A stretch of 64,000 bases of DNA from Antedon mediterranea (taxonomy: Eukaryota; Echinodermata; Crinoidea; Comatulida; Antedonidae): positions 4,097,001 through 4,161,000 of the forward strand of contig NC_092674.1 of NCBI RefSeq assembly GCF_964355755.1. Direction: 5' to 3'. The position numbers and the translations under genes were made by a program. The first letter of the stretch is position 1. Every line of letters begins with the position of its first letter. This document shows, one piece after another, positions 46,000 to 57,700 of this stretch. The notes under the pieces were generated by a model that was given only the letters and a program-made list of their open reading frames with translations, had not been told where the DNA came from and made no database searches.

Positions 46000-47017
46000 A
46001 ACTGGGAGGAAGAAAGGTTTGAAGTCACCGTGTATTTCAACCCGCGTGTTTCCTTATAAATATTACTATAAAAAACAGCAAATAATTGAATAAGTCAAAA
46101 TAATTCCATTTCAGACGAATTTTGGTGTTTTTTTATGCGATACAATTATGAAATTATTGATTATTATCTTTGATTGAATATCCCAATAAATTTATTAACA
46201 AAAATTATTAGAAAAAGTCCTGAATGCTTACTAAATAGTAGTGTATTTATTTCCTTCATATCTGAACGTATGAAGGAGGACCACTCCTTTTTATTTGCTA
46301 CTGTAAAGATTTGCAGCAGTGCTTGTAAACTTTATTATTAACCTGATGCCAAATGTTGTTGAATTACAAGGCCAAAGGGTACAAAACCAAACTTAGGCTC
46401 TGTCCACACTATCAAACTAGTTTGACAAAAAAGTGTGATGTGCCTAAATATGGTAGTGATATGACATCATCATGTCCATATAGGTACATCACATTTTGTT
46501 GTCACATAATGTTTGATAATGTAGAGAGATCTTTATTCACTTAGTTTTCATTGATGATTGATATGGGAGGGTATATAAAAATATTGGTGCTCAGGTATAT
46601 TTGTGTTCCAATCTAAAATTCCTTATTTTGCAAGCGAGTTTTTATATGCAGTACAGTATTGCCTCCAATTAATTTTGAAATATTTATTTTAGGCTTTCTG
46701 TACTAAAATTACCCCAACAAAAGATTGATGTGAATTTTTAGTTTGTATAATTTTTTTTCAATATAATAAAACTGTAGAATTCAGATGACTTTATTGGAAT
46801 TATTGACTTTGTGTTGTGTGAAAATGTATTCTCATTTTTTTTACAAACTGTAGCGTGTCCATTTTGTTTGGCACTATTTGCGCTTCATAGCCCAGGAAAA
46901 CAGCGCCACCATACATAATTTTTGCAGAGATACAAAAAACGAGTTTTTTTGTTGTTCGCCAATAGATAAATACAGTAACATTCTTATTGATTTGAAGAAT
47001 TTTACTAAATTATTCTC
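46000..47017. other. Intergenic region between SAP130 and MED11
   Basis: About 1 kb that holds one family 1 MITE (46393-46534). The last 160 bp before the MED11 ATG contains AGCCCAGGAAAACAGCGCCA and is the likely promoter and leader. No TATA-like element could be singled out. Confidence 0.4.
46393..46534. mobile_element. MITE family 1, copy 12
   Basis: TTAGGCTCTGTCCACACTAT to GATAATGTAGAGAGATCTTTA, with the usual GTGTGATGTGCC and GACATCATCATGTCCATATA. It lies between SAP130 and MED11. Confidence 0.85.
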
Positions 47018-47596
47018 ATGGACGACTCATATGAAAGATTACAAAAGTTAGTTAGCATTGAAAAAGACATTGCAGGCATCGTGCACCACGCAGGTAAGTG
47101 CATATTATGCTATTCCTAACTTTAGGCCTAACTTGTTTCCCCAGCCAGTTGTTGACCAGCAAGCAGTGTCTGGTACTGCAGCATTGAAAGAAAAGGAAGT
47201 GCCAGACATGGCCTAGGTCAGGTGTGTGAGGGCGTATCTTGGCCTTTGTAACTTATGCTTTAATATTATTTATAATCATAATGTCTTATTGCATTTTTTT
47301 TTCTATTCCGTCAATTTTTGTTTTATTTATAAAATAAAGGTCAGGCTGTACTGGAACTGTCAAAAGATAAACCAATTGCAACAAATGCAGAGAATGAATC
47401 CAAGCACTTTTTAAAAATGTTGAAAGATGTTGAAAACAAACTCACGGAACAGATTGCGTACTTAGGACAAGTTGCAAGTGGACAACCTCATGAAGGCAGC
47501 AGTTATCTGCTCCAAAAGGATGCGTTGATGGCGCATCATCGACTTCGATATACCACGACGAAACTAAATGAATTGCAGAAAACTTGTGCAAGCTGA
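47018..47596 (+). CDS. MED11: Mediator subunit 11, 2 exons, 110 aa
   Basis: Small helical subunit of the Mediator head module; in the family it pairs with MED22 and supports pre-initiation complex assembly. Exons 47018-47093 and 47340-47596, with a phase 1 intron ending AAAG. Seen: an N-terminal helix YERLQKLVSIEKDIAGIVHH, the VLELSKDKP segment, then VENKLTEQIAYLGQVASGQP and HEGSSY, which is the most conserved block of MED11. Length is close to the human protein (117 aa). The ATG is preceded by an AT-rich leader with an upstream stop in frame. A poly(A) signal lies at 47851. Confidence 0.95.
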
Positions 47597-47639
47597 ACTA
47601 ATTTCGATTAATTTTTTTTTTCACCATTGATGCACTGTA

Positions 47640-47790
47640 ATGACATCTACGAACTGTCTCAATATAATAATGATATCATCTTTTTTTAAATGATGTTATC
47701 AGATATGAGTTCCTTTGATGATGTCATCAGATATGATGTCATGGTTGATTAATAACATTTTTCATGATGTCATCCGTCAGATATTTGTAT
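47640..47790 (+). other. MED11 3' UTR rich in TGATGTCAT words
   Basis: Within about 120 bases after the stop there are repeated ATGATGTCATC, AGATATGATGTCATGG and TTCATGATGTCATCCG words. A similar cluster is found in the arrestin 3' UTR at 32565-32815. The palindromic word also occurs at the centre of the family 1 MITE, so both could be remnants of it. Confidence 0.5.
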
Positions 47791-47850
47791 AATACAACAT
47801 AAATCAGGGCAATATAGTCCTGCGACATTAATAATGCATTATACTTTTTC

Positions 47851-47856
47851 AATAAA
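47851..47856 (+). terminator. Candidate MED11 poly(A) signal
   Basis: AATAAA 255 bp after the MED11 stop, followed by a T-rich stretch (TCTTCTGTTTT). This is the only canonical hexamer near the gene's end. Confidence 0.55.
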
Positions 47857-47897
47857 ATCTTCTGTTTTACAAAATGCTTGTTGTTAATGTTATTTTC

Positions 47898-48091
47898 TAA
47901 AGCTCTGTCTAAAGTATCAAACCAGTTTTACAAGAAAGGTGTGATGTCCATATATGGGCACATCACATTTTTTTTGTCATATCAAGTTTGAAAGTATTAA
48001 ACCTGTTGGACAAAAAGTGTGATGTGCCCATATATGGTAGTGATGTGCTCAAATATGGTAGTGATATGACATCATCATGTCCATATATGGG
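47898..48091. mobile_element. MITE family 1, copy 13 (two partial copies in tandem)
   Basis: AAAGCTCTGTCTAAAGTATC opens a shortened copy ending near GTTTGAAAGTATT. A second partial copy follows at once (AAACCTGTTGGACAAAAAGT through GACATCATCATGTCCATATA) and lacks the right end. Between MED11 and KDM8. Confidence 0.7.
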
Positions 48092-48448
48092 CTAAGCAGG
48101 TGCACTAATTCAAGCTGTTGTTAACAGGTAGTGCAGTGCCAGTGTGGTATGAGTAATGAGCTACTTTAGTGTGTAGTACTATCTAATAGCTCTCTTTTTT
48201 TTTTTTATAAAAACTTTTTTCCTGGTGGAACCTGTCTTAAAGCTCTCTGAGCTTATTTGAGTTTGTCCAGATACAAGGCATTAACTATTAATTTGATTCA
48301 TATTTTGTTAACCTATTTTGAATTTTGCTTTGTGTAAATAATATACAGTAACAGTATGTTTAATTTTATATTTGAAAAGTAGGCTACTCCATCAACAATA
48401 ATAAAATAAATATTTATTTATGATAAATATTCATTTTTTTCTTGCAGA

Positions 48449-48475
48449 ATGTTGAACCTCTATAATGGCTCATAA
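48449..48475 (+). promoter_or_regulatory. 8-codon upstream ORF overlapping the KDM8 start codon
   Basis: In the exon that begins after TTTCTTGCAG (ends 48447), an ATG at 48449 opens a frame of eight codons. It ends at TAA 48473-48475, just past the KDM8 ATG at 48465. An overlapping uORF of this kind would be expected to lower initiation at the main start. Whether it is in the mature leader depends on the unproven acceptor at 48447. Confidence 0.45.
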
Positions 48476-51400
48476 CTTCCCAACATTTTTTCCGACAAAA
48501 GAGAACGAGCTACAAATAATTTGTGATGACGACATTCCATCTGATATCCATCAACTTCTTCAATCCTGCATCACCAAATTCTGTTGCCAGGAATACAGCC
48601 TTGCTGGTGAGATGTGCGAAGAGCTTCTGGATATTACATGGGAGAGGTTAAACACAGGTCATTGGAGCCAGGTGGCCATTACATGGAGGCAGCTGTACAC
48701 TTTGGCATCCTTATTAAAAGCTGGCACAATATTAGCAGATACACAATGTGTTCTTCAGGTACAGTAATTTCTGTTTTTGAGTTAAAAGCTTCATAATTTA
48801 TGAATTTATGACTAATCTAATTAGCTGTTATAGTCTCAGGGCTGTGCATGCTTAATTAAAGCTTTGTCTACACTATCAAATGTTATGTCACAAGCAAATG
48901 TGATTTGCCCAAATATGGACATGATTATGTTTTTTTTATCCTAATTCAACGAACAGAAGACAAAAGTAACAAAAACAAAATGGCATATGTTATAATGTTA
49001 TATTATTACTACCATATTTGGGCACACCACACTTTTTTCAAACTACTTTGATGATGTAGACAGATCTTTAGATTCACTATTTGTCTTGATGTTTTCTTCA
49101 CACAAAGTGTATTGTAATCTGCCATTTTTCTTCTTTATCTAGAATGCTTTAAAAGTGTGTGATCTTGGTCTAGTAATGGGAGCTCCAATTATAGACAACA
49201 TATTGCACAGACTTGCTTCTTACATTCACAGTAAGATAATACCTGAGAAATCAGTGTCAAGCAATACTAAGGTATGCAGTATAGAATTATATCAATATAT
49301 ATTGAATAAACGAAAACGAATCATTATTCCGGTTTTCATATTTACTATTCAATCCTTTACTCTACTTTTGCCTCGATGTTTTTAAAGAAATGACACTCAC
49401 AGTATCACAACATACTCCTTTAGCAGTAAACATTCGATTTCTGGTAAACAAAATTAGTATTTCATTTGTTATTAATATTATTATTTTTTTCGTTTTCTGC
49501 CAGTGTACAGATGAGATACATCATAAACTGCACAACATCACAATCAAGCATCCAATACAGGAAGTCAATTGTCCGTCGTTGGAATCATTTAAACGACTGT
49601 ACATGGAGTCTAATACACCAGTGGTTATCACTGGCGCCATGGAGCATTGGGCAGCTATGTCAAGTAGACGATGGAGGTAAAAGGAATATTTTAGACTGAA
49701 GTGACTGATTTATTGTTTACAATATCATACCACAGTACCATACATTATCATTCCTTCTATGGGTATAGACCCGTCCCAAGTCTGTATTTGACGTATGAAA
49801 TGCCATATGTGCCAAAATATTTACCTTTTTACTAATATTACGGTCTAGAACCTAGACTAAAGTTTATTGTACTATATATTTAATTTAAGTTTATGGGTAT
49901 AGACTTGTCCCAAGTCTGTATTTGACGTATGAAATGCCATATGTGCCAAAATATTTACCTTTTTACTAATATTATGATTAATTGTATTATATATTTAATT
50001 TTCAGTTTAGATTATATAAGGAGGATAGCTGGTGAGCGATTGGTACCAATAGAGATAGGCTCCAGGTACACGGATGACACCTGGTCCCAAACACTAATCA
50101 CTGTGTCGCAGTTCATCCAAGATTACATCTGCACAGATGTAAGTAAAGTGTATAAAAAAATCATCTGAAATCTAAAAATGGGTTCTGGCATTTGAAGGTA
50201 GTACATACCTGCAAAGAATTGTACGATACTTTATTATTTGTTGTCATTTTTAAAAGGTAAAAATGAAATTTGCTTGGTTGATTTACATACAATTTGACAA
50301 ATGAATGGAAAAAACATCGTAACCAGTGATTTTAAAGGCCAGGTGCGGGCAAAAAATTTCTATTGATCATACATTCCAATAATTATCGATCTATAATTTC
50401 CCCTATGCTTCATAATTTTTGGGATTTTATTTGTGTTTCAGGAGCTTTTTGAAAATTAGCACTTTCATATCAGTGGGGGGATAGTTCAAATTACACAGTA
50501 AAATCTCTATTCTTTTGTACACAAATTTTGAAAACAGAGAGGCATTTTAAAAAGCTATGAAAAATAAACGGTGTGGTAAAAAATGTTATCAGATGACTAA
50601 ATATAGGTAATATAACTTGAATTTTACATTTCTGTTATTTTTATTCAACTTCAGAATTTTATTTACATGCTATAGCAAAAATTATCCACCGTATATCCAC
50701 CATCTTTTTTCACCTTCTAGGGAGTCACCAGACATGTTATTACATTATGTTAACTACCTAACTACTGAAAAAAAGTCTTCCTGGTTTTTTTGGCAGAATT
50801 GTGCCAAATTTTGTATTTGACCATATTAGGGAAAATTCATGGTTTTTCATCTTGATTTTTGTTACAAATATTTGATTTATGTACAATTAACCAGATATTA
50901 TATTTAAAATTCATGCCTGTACCTGAGCTTTAAAGTATAATATCACCCTTACAATTTCACCCTATAGTTTCACTAATATTAGTTATTACAAATCCACCCA
51001 TAGTAATTTGTGGTACTTAATTCACATTTCTAAATTACTTTTTATTTCAGAGCTCAGGTCAGACTGGCTATCTTGCTCAGCATCCACTGTTTGATCAGGT
51101 AGTACATTAATTGTATTGTATTGCTCAAAATTATAGACACATAGTACATTATAATTATCCTATCCTTTGATAGCTTGGTATGAAAAAAAGTCATTTTCTC
51201 CTGACTGTAATAGAAATCCTTCACTCTCTTTAGACCATTCAAACATCCCTTATACATATATGTAATGTAAATATAGTAGGCCTGCATACTTCAAACACAA
51301 TGATGCACTATGGAATTTCAGGTGGTGTACTAATTTTCATGAACAATCTTCATTTTGTTTTATCAGATTCCAGAGTTAAGATCAGACATATGCATTCCAG

Positions 51401-52317
51401 ATTACTGTTGTCTGACAGAAGGAGAAGAGGGTGAAGATACAGTGATCAATGCATGGTTTGGACCTGAGGGAACTGTATCACCCATGCATCACGACCCAAA
51501 ACACAACTGCCTAGCGCAAGCTGTCGGCGAGAAATACGTAAGGTTGTATGATCCCAAATATTCAGAGATGCTCTACCCGCACACAGGATGTATGCTGGAC
51601 AATACAAGTCAGGTTGGTATATAGGTCTACGTGTACTGCCAACTAGTCTAGGTTATAGACAGGCTATACAGATAGAGAATAGGCTTAGTTTTCCAAAAAA
51701 TATGTCATACCTATACTTGGAAAAAAAATTTAAATCGGCCACTGGTTGAATTTACCTTGAATCGCCACAGTCCATCTTCTTTCGATAGAGTGTGGCAGGG
51801 TTAAGGGGGCTTTTTGGCCCATTATAAACCCATGTGTTTATTTATCTCTTTCTTTATGTAGCAACATACTATAGGCCTATTATTTACTGTATATAATGTA
51901 TAGATCCTCTCTTCAATATTTAAGTAATATCATAGAGATATTATTATTATAGTGAACTGTAATATCTATATGGTAATATGAATAAAATATACTATAATAT
52001 TTAATCGCAAGATCGCAAAATTAATGACAGACCATCAGACCACCGAAAGAGAGTCATGGAAACAATTAGCGTACGCAATGTCTACCCAAGACGAATAGCG
52101 TAACGGATGATGATGATGATAATATTTAATATTTTATCTTTGATTGATTTAGGTGGATGTTGAGGCAGTGGATGAGAATTTGTACCCTTTATTCAAGTCA
52201 GCACCATACACTGAATGTATCTTGCAGTCTGGACAGATCCTGTACATTCCTCCCAAATTCTGGCATTATATCCGCTCTCTCTCCACAAGTTTCTCTGTGA
52301 GCTTCTGGTGGAAATAG
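48465..52317 (+). CDS. KDM8: JmjC-domain oxygenase KDM8/JMJD5, 7 exons, 395 aa
   Basis: Fe(II)- and 2-oxoglutarate-dependent oxygenase; family members hydroxylate arginine residues, and a histone demethylase role has been debated. Exons: 48465-48758, 49143-49271, 49504-49676, 50006-50138, 51051-51098, 51367-51612, 52153-52317. All phases agree. The N-terminal helical part ([32 protein letters not shown]) matches KDM8. The JmjC domain shows [46 protein letters not shown], then iron ligands H and D in MHHDPKHN and the distal H in KFWHYIR. The 2-oxoglutarate lysine is likely that of [10 protein letters not shown]. It ends with SFSVSFWWK. Length is near the human protein (416 aa). AATAAA signals follow at 52387 and 52395. 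Confidence 0.96.
48857..49070. mobile_element. MITE family 1, copy 14 with internal insertion
   Basis: TTAAAGCTTTGTCTACACTA to GATGATGTAGACAGATCTTTA. The centre is interrupted by about 70 bp without family similarity (CCTAATTCAACGAACAGAAG and following). In KDM8 intron 1. Confidence 0.75.
49757..50005 (+). repeat. 134-bp tandem duplication ending at the KDM8 exon 4 acceptor
   Basis: ATGGGTATAGACCCGTCCCA (49759) and ATGGGTATAGACTTGTCCCA (49893) open two units. Both continue through TGACGTATGAAATGCCATAT, CCAAAATATTTACC and end ATTGTA(C/T)TATATATTTAATTT. The second unit then reads TCAG, the acceptor of exon 4; the first reads AAG. The conserved part is about 83 bp plus the end. Confidence 0.85.
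50139..51050. other. KDM8 intron 4, nothing recognised
   Basis: About 910 bp of AT-rich intron. Only short chance frames occur. No inverted or tandem repeat was found. Confidence 0.5.
51613..52152. other. KDM8 intron 6, nothing firm
   Basis: About 540 bp. A segment near 52020-52115 (AGACCATCAGACCACCGAAA, ATGTCTACCCAAGACGAATA, then GATGATGATGATAAT) resembles the end of a retroelement reading frame but is too short to name. Confidence 0.3.
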
Positions 52318-52386
52318 AGGTGTCATTGTTAATCAAAAGAATAATCAAAGCGTGACCAGGAAGGAAGAGGAGGAGGCAGATATTTA

Positions 52387-52400
52387 AATAAATCAATAAA
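52387..52400 (+). terminator. KDM8 poly(A) signals
   Basis: Two AATAAA hexamers (52387-52392 and 52395-52400) lie 70-80 bp after the KDM8 stop. Another AATAAA is near 52556. PIN4 starts at 52838, so KDM8 transcription must end within about 500 bp. Confidence 0.55.
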
Positions 52401-52837
52401 ATGAAAACTGATGCGGATGGTGGATTGACAAGATATAAAAATCAGTTTTAATGCTGTGTACTTTTTGCTAATTAAGAAAATTGAAGAACATCTACCTGTT
52501 TACTGTATGGATTTGAATATAGTTTTTGTAATATTGATATTTTATATAATCAGTTTAATAAATTAATTACACAGCATTTATACATTCAGCAATGTTTTAA
52601 TTGTATACTTTTAATTAATAGTCAATTTAACTACACGAGTAAATGTATACCTTACTGCTTACTATATAGCTCACTACACAGAATTACAATTACACATGTG
52701 TGTGAATAAATGGATGAAGTACTGTGTAAACAAAAACGCTCGAGTTCTGATTGAAATTGCACAAGCGCGGTGTAATCGAATCCTGTTAAAAAACTAAATA
52801 AGTAGGAAATGCCTGATAATTATTTGGTGTTTTAAAT

Positions 52838-54274
52838 ATGCCAAAAGGAAAGGGTTCTGGTGGAGCAAAGGGTGGTGCCAAAGGCGGGAAAGGAAAAAGT
52901 GGAGATGGTAAGTATTTTGTCAACGAGAGCTAGGCCTAGCTGTTAAGAACAATTTCCAAAATCAAGCGCGGCGGAAAGGGCAATACGAGTGCCTTTGAGG
53001 CTTTGACGACAAAGGTCTGTAAACTGAACTTCTAGCCTAGGCCTATATTAGTATTTAAAGCAATATTTTAATATGTTTTAGCCTGTTTCTAGAGCTAGTA
53101 GGTTACATTCATACACTATTGCATTCCCCACATATTATACATTAAATTAGTTATTTTTAGCTTAATCCTACACCCTAGCCTAGTACTAGTAGTAGTTCTA
53201 GGCAGGCTACTACTAGCTAGGCCTAGCCCATCCAATATGAATAGGTAGGGCCTAGTAAATAAAGACACATAAAATTACCTGTCTAGTGGGGTGGCTATCC
53301 TTAAATTTATAAGCATAATAATGAAATATTGAATTTATTTCAGATGGTGGCGATACAAAGCAAAAGGAAAAGAAAGGTGGAGGGTCCAGTCAGGTGAAGG
53401 TGAGGAAAATCTAAAAAAACATATCAATTTAATCAATACTGTCTATTATTGACCAATACATTTAATGTGAAAACCAGCCAATGTCTATACATGTTTTTTC
53501 TTATCTTCAATCAAGGTAAGACACATTCTGTGTGAGAAGCATGGGAAATGTATGGAAGCAATGCAAAAGTTAAAAGATGGTACAAAGTTCAACGAGGTTG
53601 CAACACAATTCAGTGAAGACAAAGCAAGACAGGGAGTAAGTATTATAATAGTAATAGCATGGTTACTCCATGGTAATAGTATCCACGTACCCAATATATG
53701 CCTTTGTATTGTTCATCATTGTATATTGTATAGCTGAGCTGTTAAGACCAGTAATTACTTGGCCGTAATATCGGCAAGGGTTCGAGGCTAACTCACTCCA
53801 TGGCTCTGGTGGTAGAACGAGTCTTCTCGGCAGATACGGACTATAAACCGTGGTCCAGTGTACACATCTACCTCATGTGCACTTTAAAGGAACCTAGTAC
53901 ATCTTTCGAGACGAGTAGGGGGTTACTCTGGTATACTAGTACATCACAGCCACTGATCATAAGTAGGCCCTCTGGGAGAGCAGTCTTTGACTGAAAAGGT
54001 CACCCATTATAAATAAAAACATTTCAATCACTCAGTGTACGTACTGTGTTGATAAACCAAAATAAATCTTTGAATGAATTCAAACTATAAAATTTATGAT
54101 TATTTCTTTTCGCAGGGTGATCTTGGATGGATGACCCGAGGTTCAATGGTAGGGCCGTTCCAAGATGCTGCGTTTGCTCTTCAAGCCAGTACAGTTAACA
54201 ACCCTACCTACACAGATCCCCCAGTTAAAACAAAATTTGGTTATCACATTATTATGATAGAAGGCAAAAAATAA
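52838..54274 (+). CDS. PIN4: Parvulin-type peptidyl-prolyl isomerase PIN4 (Par14), 4 exons, 134 aa
   Basis: Peptidyl-prolyl cis/trans isomerase of the parvulin family; Par14 is nuclear and nucleolar and linked to pre-rRNA processing. Exons 52838-52907, 53344-53399, 53516-53635, 54116-54274. Seen: a basic glycine and lysine-rich N-terminus ([20 protein letters not shown]), typical of Par14 and used for nucleic acid binding. The parvulin domain follows with [49 protein letters not shown] and [18 protein letters not shown]. The conserved histidines (RHIL, GYHI), the aspartate (SEDK) and the core phenylalanines are present. Length is about that of human PIN4 (131 aa). It is convergent with IFT80, with 497 bp between stop codons. 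Confidence 0.97.
53731..54020 (+). mobile_element. tRNA-derived SINE family A, plus copy
   Basis: TAGCTGAGCTGTTAAGACCA (A-box-like), AAGGGTTCGAGGCTAACTC (B-box-like), a body with CCAGTGTACACATCTACCTC, TAGTACATCTTTCGAGACGA, CCACTGATCATAAG, and a 3' end GGTCACCCATTATAAATAAA. It corresponds along its length to the minus copy at 43264-43557. It fills most of PIN4 intron 3. Confidence 0.75.
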
Positions 54275-54443
54275 AATGTACGAACAATTTTACTTTGGTT
54301 TATATATTTTTGTAAATGTGACTTTCTATTCTTGAATCATAATATGAAGTTGAGTACTATTATTATAAAGATGAAAGTGGGGTTAAAAAATGTTATCATT
54401 TATCTTGACTGTAATATTCTTACATTTATTTTCCTCACAAAAC

Positions 54444-54529
54444 ATAGTTTACACACTATCGCACAGTAAATTGTCTACAGTGCTATAGTTTACACACTAT
54501 CGCACAGTAAATTGTCTACAGTGCTATAG
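54444..54529. repeat. Two-copy tandem repeat of 41 bp
   Basis: ATAGTTTACACACTATCGCA with CAGTAAATTGTCTACAGTGCT occurs twice with no visible difference. It lies in the short space between the convergent PIN4 and IFT80 genes and could be in either 3' UTR. Confidence 0.9.
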
Positions 54530-54771
54530 GTTCCGACTTCATGTACCATTTTTGGGTTTCTTTTTTTTTCCAGTTCATAATATATGAATGGACAATTTCA
54601 AGTTAAGTACAGTGCCTTCAAAGCAATACAATTTAAATATATGTACAATACGAAAGAGAACAAGGTGATTTGTTTTAACAAACTACGATTCCAAGATTTA
54701 CCAGCAATTCTTTAATCAGTTCTTCAATTTCGCTGGCTAAATTGAAAATGTTCAGCATGTGAGCAATGCTT

Positions 54772-57700
54772 TTATTTTTTGTAAGGTTTTGATGCAGGGC
54801 CTTCTCTCTCACGTTGGTATTCAGCTTCCATCTTAGTTTGCACATTCTCCCAGTTTACTTCAACCTGAAGAAAAAAACAAACAGGAAGTGATCAATCATG
54901 TACAGAACCAGACTTTTCCATTCCAACAAACTTTTTCCAATTTCCTATATTTAATTGTGTGCGACAGCTTGAACTATTATTTTAAAGAATGTTGAATTAT
55001 TTTCTACAACCATTTGATATCCTCTATGTATTTGATCCTTATCACTACCCTATGTTACATACCTCTTGTGAGAAATTTGTGAATCTTTTACTGGTTTCCT
55101 TCTTGTCGAACATTTCTAGGAACTTTTGTCTATGAGCAAGTACTGTGTCTACATGGGTCTTGTTCTTTACTGCTAATTCTAATGCTCTAAAGTTGAAAGC
55201 AAATAAATACAGTACTTTATTAATACAGTATAACACAAAGAATGACCAATGTATGTTCACAAAAAGAACTTGTAAAGGTAACCACGTTTGTATATTTATT
55301 CATCATAAATGCATGCCCACTTCATATATTGTACAATATCTAGAGATTCAACCAATCAAAGAACAGGAATTTGGTTAAATTTATGTGTCTGAGCATGTCT
55401 GTTTAATTTCTGAAGATTCAACCAATCAGAGCAGAGATTATGTCAAGACTATGTGTCTGAGCATGTCTATTGAATTTCTGAAGATTCAACCAATCGGAGC
55501 AGATATTATGTCAAGACTATGTGTCTGAGCATGTCTATTGAGTTTTTGAAAATTCAACCAATCACAGCACAGAGATTGTGTCAGACAATGAAAAAAATTA
55601 TCTAGATGAAGGGATGTGACTGTTATGATACACTGACACACACTGGCTTAAATTATTTGATTATTTAAAGAAAATAATTGGTTATGGAACTTATCGTGAC
55701 CAGAATACAAACATAAAAGCATGATGTTCACTACCAGGCAGTCAATTACTTGTAAACTAAGAGAAAAAGGTATGTTTTGAAAGATAGGCCTATATCAAAT
55801 TGATCTGTGTTTGGGGGCCTAGCTATATTAATTTTAGATACTTGGAAGCCATATGTCTGGTAGATTATTGTATGACAGTGAGTAGGCCTACCTATGTGGT
55901 AATGTTTGACCATACATTGCATCAATTGATCATTATCAAGTGAACAACAAAAAAACAGTATATTTTAGGCACAATCATGAGATAATAAATGAGTATTTGT
56001 TCTTAGAAAAATTAATATTTATACCTGTCCCAATTATATAAGTTAATATTCATCATGATGGCTCTAAATACCAAGTTGGCCTGAAGTAAGATGCCCTCTG
56101 CATCTTGAGCATTGCCACAAAACAAAGCCATCTCTGCATTCCGTGCTTCTTTTAATGGGATTTCTTTTATGTGCAGAATATACTGAACTTTATCTGCCTA
56201 AAAATAAACAAGACATCAAAATGGGGTTTTTTTCTGAGCAATAAAATAAAATGTTTCATAGTATTATACCTCTGATTAAAACAACTATTATATTGTTCAT
56301 ACACCAGTGTAGATGTCAATGTTGTATTTCGGAGTTTGTGCGAGGCAGTTGTTTAGACTTGAGTATAGTATTTTACCATAGGCATGGAATCTCCTGTACA
56401 ACCTCCTTACCTCCCTGGTCTCTCGGTAATAAATAGAGGGTGCTGTTGGCATAAAGAAAAACACCACCTCCCGTTTTTTTAACTTCAGATGTTGGCATGT
56501 ATGTTTTGCTAAAACTATGAATATTGACAGAAAATACATATAGTTTTATTATTCTGTATTAGTATTGCATTAGTTTTAATAATTCCTTTATCTAATATTT
56601 TTAATTTGCAAACCTCATCAATTGCAGCATAAGCTACCTCAGCTGTGGACAGGTCTTTAGCATATGCAGCCATTGTGGCCATGCATGCCCACAACACTGG
56701 ATCCTACACAAAAAGAAAAACACATTTTATTCCACATTATTTAATGCTTAAATTCAATCAAGTGACAAAAACCATAAATTGACTGAATTAGTAGTTTTGT
56801 CTTTTAAAATTTCAAATAACAGTTCAAATTAAGCAATGAAGATAATGTTGATCTTATATTAGATAAAAAAATATTTGCAAATCAAATATTACCTTCACAA
56901 AGCGGCATAGCCGTACAGCATCATCCCATCGTCCACTGCCAACTAGTTCATGCAGCATCGCAGGGTAAGGTACGATTCCGGTGCTCACCAAGGCTCCGTC
57001 CGCACGTCGTATGGTCACATGATTACCAACAAAACTAACAATCTGGGGATTCTTGCCAAAGTCACTAAAGAGAATGTAAAATGAGAGGCGTATTCACATG
57101 TCAGGTTATGTAGAAAAGAGATTTATTTTTGTTTTCATACATACAAACATACTCGGAGTAAAGCTCTGTTCACACTATCAAACTTTGTGACAAAAAATGT
57201 AATGTGCCCATATATGGATATGATGTCATATCACTACCATATTTGGGCACATCACACTTTTTTACCAAGCTAGTTTGACAGTGTAGCAGAGCTTTATGAA
57301 TGTACGTCTATTGTTAATTTTTGAAGATGTCTATTGTGGGTTCATACATATAGTCTATGTTTATAGTTTCACCAACTTAATTTAAAGTCATTTTTTGGTT
57401 ACCTGGTATCTTTGATGTAAATTGTTTTTGGTAGAATATCTTTGTCAACATACACAGCATTCGGATAAAATAGAACAAAGAGTTTGCTGTCTTGCAGAGC
57501 TGCTAACATATTAGTAGTGTCATTCCACGCTAGACTGGTTATCATATTACCTAGGTAACATAGAATTTAAAAGTAGATTTAAAGCCTGTTGACCAGGCAA
57601 ATTGCCAAGGATAACCATAAGCAAATTCATTCACTATAGTTCTTAAAGGTTGCAGTGGAGTCTTAGGGAGTAGAGAACCCAGGACCCTTGGATTGGTAGC

